Below are positions 57,393-64,000 of a stretch of 64,000 nucleotides of DNA, piece by piece; positions within the stretch are counted from its first letter, which is position 1; each line of letters opens with the position of its first letter. Position numbers and translations under genes: made by a program. The notes under the pieces are model-generated. The model was given only the letters and a program-made list of their open reading frames with translations, was not told where the DNA came from and ran no database searches. The stretch covers positions 1 to 64,000 of the forward strand of contig JAAVTG010000043.1 in the NCBI GenBank assembly GCA_011947345.1. Reading direction: 5' to 3'. The stretch comes from Phytophthora quininea (taxonomy: Eukaryota > Oomycota > Peronosporomycetes > Peronosporales > Peronosporaceae).

Positions 57393-59311
57393 CTAGACCC
57401 CTTCGATGCTCACAAACATCACGTTGGCTGTGTCTTTTCCTTTCTCCCAGCCAGCAATACTTGTCAAGGCGCCTTCACCCGTAACGTCTGAAAATGTAAA
57501 ATCGACCAACTCCTTTTCTCGATAACAATGAAAATCTCCACGGTGTTGATAGGAGATACTGGCTCCGATTCTCGCAGACGCTCCAAAAACCTCCCAAAGC
57601 AATCGACACGGAGCATCTTATGGTGAGCTCGCGCCACTTGCACGAAGCGGACGAGTCCTTCGTTTGGTCGACGTAAACAGCATCGTAGCCACGTTGATCA
57701 TGCTTCGTTGGTTTGAGCCACCCCCGCACCGGTAGCCGCGACAACTTCCTGGGATCAACGATGTTGTAGTGACTTTGCGGCCATTTGATTAGATCTCCAT
57801 TCTCGTAGAGCGAGAGGCCACGTGAATAAATCTGAGCAGAACTTGATGCATCTAGAATCTTTTACCATTCTTGGGCCACCAAACATTGCAATGGCTGAGC
57901 CAGCAAACTGACTGGCAAGCGTTGGCCAACGGTCTCGGGTGCGACTGCAAAGCTGGTAAAGCACCAGGTCGGCCGAATCCGGACAAAAAGACTTGACAGC
58001 CCGTTGCAGTGAGGACATGACGGCTTCAGTAGAAAATTCAAACATGTACCGAGAATTTCCTCCCGCAAAGTAATATTTCGAGCAAACTAAACACTCGCGC
58101 CACGCTTGCGTTGTACCGTCAGCGCCGGGCTTGTCCTCATCGGATGAATCCAGCTGAGACTCGACGCTTTTGAACAACTCATTGTCTTTAACTGCTTCGA
58201 AATATTCCTCTAAGGTCCATGCTGGCATAAAGTGTTCCTCAAGGTTGAGCAAGGCATCGTCATCCATTTTAACTGTACGGTGGATAGACATGGATGCCAC
58301 AAACACGAGTCGAGCATTGGACTGGTGTTCTATAAACCAGTCGACCCACCTCGTTCTTTGTGGTCAAGGTGACTCCATCGAGAAATACGATGTGCGACTT
58401 GGTCTTGTCCACGTCCTCTAACAGCTCAGCCAAATTCGTGACCACTGTTGTCTTCTTCAAGTTTCCCTCCGAGACCACGCAAGAAGGGGAACCCCGTCGT
58501 CTGACATGGACCCCGTAACAATCCACGGACTAGTGGAAGCAAGAGCCAAGGCAAACGCAGCCACCGTCGTCGATTTACCAGGCCCCGAGGGGCCTAAAAT
58601 GTAACCAGTCCGGCCATCACACACAACGTCATCCCTCAGAAACTTCACCAAGTCAGCAGCTTCTGGGCGACACGACAAGTGCAATTTGTCACCACAACAA
58701 GGAAGGGCAAAACTTGAAATTGTGTCGGCGTCGATTCTCCAAATCGATTGATCACCGCTGAGCGGGAGAACCGAACTCGCTGGGTCCAGTGTGTCGAAGT
58801 TCTAGAAGACGATTTGCTACAATCTGCACGGACAGGACAGCAGCAACTCGCACAGCAGAGGATTTGTGTGGTGAGGCTTCGAGTGTTCTAGAATAGCTCA
58901 TAGGCTAGCGAGTAGTAGGAAGTCTTAACTAACATGATCACTTTCCATTTTGCATCGTCAAGTACACGCGCAATCGTTATTGTGTGGTCGTAGTCGTCCA
59001 GTTGATCTTCTGTCGCTTCACATCTTCGTGGAACTTGCACGATCATCAAATCGTCAATATTTAATTCAGCCAAAAGTTTATTCCACTCCAAAGGCCCCTC
59101 GTTGTATGCATGTTTCGCGTTTGGCGTAAAGAAACAAATGATTTGGGACACACTTAGGCAGCGTGTTTCGATATGCATCGAGTATGCCATCACTAGCGTC
59201 TGCCAGCAGAGAGTCCTGAGGAAGTTTCACCATGTTCTTTGAAGTACTTGCAAACTTATCTCTGTCTTCGTCCACCAACTCGAACGGCACGATTCGACTC
59301 ATCCTGAACAA
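57393..59311 (-). pseudogene. Crinkler (CRN)-type effector gene with P-loop NTPase core, frame-broken
   Basis: Minus-strand blocks in order: a possible header-like N-terminus from 59311 (ILDAYRNTLPKCVPNHLFLY), a degraded stretch, then a P-loop domain (GYILGPSGPGKSTTVAAFAL near 58600) with IVFLDGVTL further on. A CRN-typical middle follows (AWTLEEYFEAVKDNELF, CSKYYFAGGNSRYMFEF), and a C-terminal part near 57700-57393 (RLPVRGWLKP, GYDAVYVDQTK, ELVDFTFSDVTGEGALTSIA). CRN proteins are translocated to host nuclei and can trigger cell death or immune changes; whether this one is active is unknown. Several frame breaks and an unclear N-terminus make it a pseudogene or error-laden gene. It has no signal peptide that I can see. 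Confidence 0.7.
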
Positions 59312-59431
59312 AATAAAAATGAAGGAATTGTCGTCATCAACTGGAAGAAGTTAATAGGCATACGAACAATATACTCCAAAATCATATGAAGATCTTATTT
59401 TGAATCCACTGTTCAGGATTCCCTCCCCATC

Positions 59432-60013
59432 ATGGAGTTTGTCGTCAGTGTGCCCTGGAAGGACCAGCTTGAACGAGGCTTAAAAGGTGTGCTGGAGGTG
59501 CACTCGTCCGAGCTTGGTGGTTGCCTAGTGAGCGACTTTATCGACGCTCTCAATAAAAAACTCCGCATGGTGACGACCGATGCCAACGGGTTCCGCAACG
59601 TGGCTAAACTTTTATCGTACGGAGCTCCGGTTGACGACAATCGACTCGTCAAGTCACTAGTTCCTGAGCTGACAAGTAGCTGCCCTCGGTTTACAGCAGC
59701 AACGCGCTTTCATTGCCTAGAAGAGACAATGGTAGTGTTTGTCAAGACCTTGACTGGGACAAAGTTTGAGTTGATCGGTTGCTTCTCCAACTCCATCGAC
59801 GACATCAAAAAAATTCAAGACAAGGAAGGCATTCCACCAGACCAACAGCGACTTATTTTCGCTGGCAGACAATTGGAAGACGGACGCACGCTGTCCGACT
59901 ACAACATCCAAAACGAGTCCACCCTGTCCTTGGTGTTGAGGCTGAGGGGAGGATATCTTCCTCCTCGGCTCTTTGCGGATGTTTCCGATGGCTCCATCCT
60001 GTTAGTATCTTGA
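59432..60013 (+). CDS. Truncated ubiquitin-domain protein (inverted partial copy)
   Basis: An open frame of 193 residues: the same N-terminal module as 57152 ([20 protein letters not shown]) and a full ubiquitin domain ending in the canonical LRLRGG, followed by [23 protein letters not shown]. The Cys-rich and RING parts are missing. Keeping GG at the end of the ubiquitin domain means it could in principle be processed by deubiquitinases. As there is no frame break over 580 bp, the truncated protein may be expressed. It diverges from its paralog right after ADVSD. Confidence 0.75.
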   Translation: MEFVVSVPWKDQLERGLKGVLEVHSSELGGCLVSDFIDALNKKLRMVTTDANGFRNVAKLLSYGAPVDDNRLVKSLVPELTSSCPRFTAATRFHCLEETMVVFVKTLTGTKFELIGCFSNSIDDIKKIQDKEGIPPDQQRLIFAGRQLEDGRTLSDYNIQNESTLSLVLRLRGGYLPPRLFADVSDGSILLVS

Positions 60014-60086
60014 AGTTTTTTTTCATTTACATTTATCAGTCTTTTACGTTGCCGTAACGGTTGACGACAACTAATGGACTGAGACT
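60014..60086. other. Convergent 3' ends
   Basis: The truncated ubiquitin copy and the second CRN gene meet tail to tail within about 75 bp. Confidence 0.5.
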
Positions 60087-62780
60087 TCATTTCGTGTCGA
60101 GTACCACGATCAACTTTTGGCCAAGCTTTGCGTAGGGTCCATTAATCCGCTCCAAAATCCCAGTTCGACAGTCAACTCGCGCGCAATCGACGCCACCACT
60201 TCCCCAGCTTCCATGGTCCTCTAGCTTCGGGGAGAAAAGTAATGCTATCTTCCACGTCCACTTCTGGTCAAGTCCTGCGACGATACTTGTCAGCATTTCC
60301 CTATCGACAGTGTCCGCATGGAACTCGCACTCGCCAAGCAGCACCGAGTCCTTCTCCAAGTCCGTCATGTAGATATCACATCGACCGCAGTCGTAAGTAC
60401 GCGCGAAATTACCAAAGTTGAAACCCTGTTGATTGGCATCGAGTATTTCTTGTGGCCATGTGCCATTCGGCGGCGCTAGAAAAGGAACTGTTGTCGTCAC
60501 CAAGTCCTTGTCATAACTTGCCAGTAAATCCGTTGCCTTCAAAGCCACCCCGTTTGGGCCCTTCAAGCTCACTTTCTCCCACACCTTGTCTCGAAATTCG
60601 CCAATTAAGCATTCCAGAAAATCACCGACAGGAATCCCTGCACGCCATTCCGTCCCGACGAACAAAACACTGCGTGGGCAACAAATTCTTGTTTGCGTTG
60701 CAGTCGTTCGACATCGCATTTGTGTTTTCATGAACAGGAACTGCACCTGTTGGAGCAAAGGTTGCCTTCGTTGAGTGCGCCACGCCGCTGGCATAGTCGT
60801 AGTATCCCGAATGGTCTTTTCCCGCCCAGAATCGCGAGATACAGCAACAAATCTTTGTCAATGGGCGGGAGGCAGCATTTCAGCGTCCAGTTGTGCCAAG
60901 AGCTCGTCAACAACATACCGTGTAGTGTCTCCACATCCGTCATTGCTTCATCTGTTAAATTCGCGAAATGCAGGTGCATGTCCTTGGTCTCCTCGACAAA
61001 TTTTGTTTTTCAATGACGGCTCCATGTTATCGCTACCATCGTCTCTTTTGCCAGAGGTCGCCTTTAGTTGTGAGTACTTCCCGCCTTTTGTCTCCACAAA
61101 CCCTTTGCCGAGCTGAATGTCCATGCTGACACTACGAAACGCGTCGTCTAGCAACTCCCAGAGCTTCACAAGTCCGACATCACGTTGACCTTTACGACGT
61201 CTATCACTTTGTCCGCGAAATATCTCGCAAATCTGCCACGCGAATTCATCGCGATGTATTCCACAACAGGAAACCGAGCAACAATAGCCTCCCAGGCCTT
61301 TTGATTTTGCTGGTTTTCCGGATTAAAAACAATCTGGTACGGAGGGAATCTGGGAACAATGGTCATCCACTGGCGCTTGTCGTTGCGTTTGCCACAGTTT
61401 GGAGATGCTGGAACCATTTGACATATCATTGGGTCCGTGCCTATGACAATTACCACCAAACCACAAGCACGGAATACGTTTCGCTCAAAAGCTGCCAGGT
61501 TCTTTCCCCCGTGTTCTGTGATAGTGCATCCAAAATGAAAAGTGGCAGTAGCTTGTTCGCTGCTTTCAGCTTGTTAACCACAAGGCGGACAGCGTCCAGA
61601 GTGCATTTCATGACGCGTAACGATGTCTTCTCTTGGAAACGTATCATTTGTTGAACACTCTGAAGTTCATCAGACCCACAATGTAGCAATAACGCTCGAA
61701 TAAACCCATTCGTCCATAGCTCTTCGATCTGGTAAAATGAGGAGAAGCTCTTCAGGATGTCGTCCTTCTCTCGTTGTTGCGGTTCTTCCTCCCTCACGAA
61801 CTTATAAAACGCGCTGGATATCTCGCGGAAATTGTTGTAAATCTTTTGAGAGCGAGCGCTGACACTCGAAGTGAGCCAGTAAAAATACGGTCGTCTGCTT
61901 TGCAGCGCAAACGCAAGTTGCGACTTCCCCATGCCCGACGATGCTCCCACATAAATAAACGGGAACATGTATCCGCCCCTCTGTAGATATTATCGATTTT
62001 GTCCAGGATCGGAGCACAAATCTCAGCACTGGCATGCTGGATGGACTCGCCACGTTGCTGGTAGTACTCCAACTCCTGTCTAGAACTTTCAGTTTCTTGA
62101 ATGGATACGAAGATCGCCTCTCCAGGCACCTCGACAATTAATGGTTGCTCCACTGATCCCAGCAAGCCGATTTCAGCTGAGGAGTTAAGTTCTAGCTCCT
62201 GGGCCCCTCTTCTCTCGTAAACCACAAATTGTTCAGCCACAGCTTCTGAGAAAAGTCAGCATTGTGCTTTGTAAAGTTGTTGAATACCGCTCTTCGTAGA
62301 TCGGCCACGTTGGTGACGTTACCCACGGAGCTTAGTATTGTGTTCTTAAACGAATTTCCCGTCATCGCGTCCACCAACTGGAACCAGACGTCTCCCCGCG
62401 AGACGGACCCCCGCGCTGTCGGCCGCGGGACCTCCACGACTAACGGTTGCTGGGCTGAACCCCGTGAGCCGATATCATCCGTGGCGTTTAGTTCTAGTTT
62501 GCTGGAAAGGTTCTGTTCGTTCTCGTACACAATCAACTCGGAGGCAACGCGCCCGGGAAGAATCGCTTTACAGTCGTAGAATACTTGGCGTCAGAAATCG
62601 TCCACACCGACGACACCTCGTGCGTCTCGTGTATCTTTGAACCGTTTGGGCAAGTCTTGGTCATTCCTCTGTACCAGTCGGACCAAACTTTTCTTGGCAG
62701 CATCGTCACTTGCTCTCCACACGGCAAATTCTGGTCTGACTACGAGTTGATGTGTTTGTTCTTAGTTAATGGACGATTGA
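60087..62780 (-). pseudogene. Crinkler (CRN)-type effector gene with tandem headers, NTPase and nuclease-like end
   Basis: Blocks in order: a first, partly degraded CRN header ending ELIVYENEQNL and PLVVEVP (62530-62420), a complete second header (VWFQLVDAMTGNSFKNTILS, NVADLRRAVF, QFVVYERRG, PLIVEVP; 62400-62140), a linker, and a P-loop NTPase (FIYVGASSGMGKSQLAFAL near 61950, with LPLFILDALSQN as a Walker B candidate). A long middle follows, then a C-terminal domain ending at 60087 with LLGECEFHADTVD and ARVDCRTGIL, which resembles the restriction-endonuclease-like ends described for CRN proteins. CRN headers direct secretion and host entry. Frame breaks near 62250, 61985, 61455, 61165, 60960 and 60790 interrupt it. 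Confidence 0.72.
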
Positions 62781-62875
62781 GTACTTGAAAGCATGTGTGA
62801 ATTTCTGGATTGAGCCGACACCTTATAATACCAACGACTACACCAACTCCAGTCCAGGCGATCGCATCAAATGGG

Positions 62876-63960
62876 TCACTGGTGCACGAGTTGTTGCTGC
62901 AGGACTTGCTGCTGGAGAGCCGCCTGCTGCATGGCATGTTGCTGCTGCTGTTGCTGCTGCGCGAGTTGCTGCGCAGCGATCTCTTGCGCGTGCTTGGCGC
63001 AGTGTCCGTTCTTCTGCGCCCACTTGGTGCAGTTCGGGTACTCGCAGCGCTTGCCGCCGCCGTGGCCTCGGCAGAATCCGCCGGATTGGCAGCTCTTGGT
63101 GCAGCCCTCGAACTTGCACCGCACGCCGCCGCCGTGCTGCTTACACAGTCCTCGCGACTGAGCTGTCTTCGGACATCCCTCAACGTTGCAGGGCTTGCCT
63201 CCTCCGTGGGCAATGCACAGATGGCCAGTCTGTGCCGACTTCATGCACCCCTCGACCTTGCAGCGTCGACCGCCGCCGTGCAGTTTGCACATGCCCTTGA
63301 CTCGTGCTGCGTGGTTGCAGCCGAGTGCCGAGCACAGCTGCGTGCCGTTCGCGTCTACCTTAATGGGCTTACCGCCCTGTGCGGGTATCCGCATCTGCGT
63401 CTGCGGGTGGCCGCCTCTCATTTGCGTCGGCTGCTTCGGCAGCATCCCCCACCAGGCTGCATGAGCATGTTGGGGTACTGCGGCATTTGACTGGCGCCCA
63501 AGTAGCCAGGCGTAGGCATCATGAGGTTGTTCTGCTGCTGCAGCAGTGCGTTCTGGTAGAGTTGGTTGTACTGCTGTTGCTGCTGCTTCTGCTGCTGCTC
63601 TTGACGCAGCAATTGCTGCTGCAGCATCTGCTGTTGTTGCTGCTGGTAGTTTAAGTTCTGCTGATTCATCATGTTCATCGCTGGCAACGCTCCGGGCGTA
63701 TTCACCGGACTGTACGCATTCTGGTTGTCCAAATTCTGTCCGAATGTTTGGAATCCAGGCATGCTGGTCTGCGCCGAATTAACCGTCATATCGTTGTACA
63801 TATTCCGCGCTGGGTTCAGCAGTTGCTGTGTGTCCACAAAGCCCGCCGAAGTTGTCTGCGGAGGCAGCGGAGGGTTGCTAGGTGCCGTTGTGTTGTTTGT
63901 ATTGGCTGCGTTCGCGTTGCTGTTGCCGTGGTAGTCCAATAGATTGTCCAGATTGTCCAC
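62876..63960 (-). CDS. PolyQ protein with tandem C-x4-C...C-x2-H repeats, 5' end beyond window
   Basis: The gene enters from beyond the window end. Its N-terminal half is Asn/Gln-rich with long polyQ tracts (63540-63660). After a frame break at a run of five G (near 63448) come five tandem zinc-binding repeats of about 24 residues (CKVEGCMKSAQTGHLCIAHG, CNVEGCPKTAQSRGLCKQHG, CKFEGCTKSCQSGGFCRGHG), linked by GGG-x-[RKP]-C. The C-terminus is again Gln-rich and ends at 62876. Repeats of this type occur in plant WRKY19-like proteins and are common in oomycetes. With polyQ regions they suggest a nuclear DNA- or protein-binding regulator; no WRKY domain is seen. Confidence 0.75.
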
Positions 63961-64000
63961 CTGGACGACGTCATCTCCCCGTAGTCTTCGTTATCGTATG

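Overview
The window looks like nuclear DNA of a plant-pathogenic oomycete (Peronosporales, Phytophthora-like). Supporting signs are Crinkler (CRN)-type effector genes, short 50-80 bp GT-AG introns, a PH-domain PI4-kinase, stramenopile-type bZIP and Cys/His-rich genes, and a dense mix of Ty3/gypsy, LINE, pogo and Helitron remnants. The species cannot be named from the sequence alone.

Layout. (1) 1-17557 is a giant, almost perfect inverted duplication: left arm 1-8158, right arm 9395-17557, spacer 8159-9394 holding a decayed Ty3/gypsy gag. Each arm carries an ABC-class ATPase, a secreted S33-type peptidase, a LINE scrap, a RING-type gene and the start of a large coiled-coil gene. The coiled-coil gene runs out of the window on the left and continues to 20601 on the right. 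(2) 20.6-22.5 kb is a third, mosaic copy of the peptidase. (3) 22738-24865 is a pogo-like DNA transposon with 25-bp terminal inverted repeats and TA target duplication. (4) 25.1-26.1 kb is a broken Cys/His-rich gene, followed by a degenerate Helitron (26.5-31.9 kb). (5) 32-41 kb holds an AWS-SET methyltransferase, several unknown genes, degenerate tandem repeats, two SNARE-like genes and fragments of RNA polymerase III and PI4-kinase genes. (6) 42.8-55.8 kb is gene-rich: PI4-kinase, a small secreted protein, an ISG12/IFI6-like gene, an EF-hand/ankyrin/FN3 gene, a bZIP, a PD-(D/E)XK nuclease-like gene and the FACT subunit SPT16. (7) 56-62.8 kb is an effector-like cluster: a ubiquitin-RING gene, its truncated inverted copy, and two CRN-type genes with P-loop NTPase cores. 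(8) The end holds a polyQ / C-H-repeat protein running off the window.

A recurring feature is one-base frame breaks, mostly in homopolymers. They occur even in genes that should be essential (three in SPT16) and form most of the differences between the palindrome arms. This points to unpolished long-read consensus, so many 'pseudogenes' here may be intact in the organism. The main candidates for real biology are the 17.5 kb palindrome, the patchwork conversion among peptidase copies, and the cluster linking ubiquitin-RING proteins with CRN effectors. I did not identify a clearly new, self-contained system.
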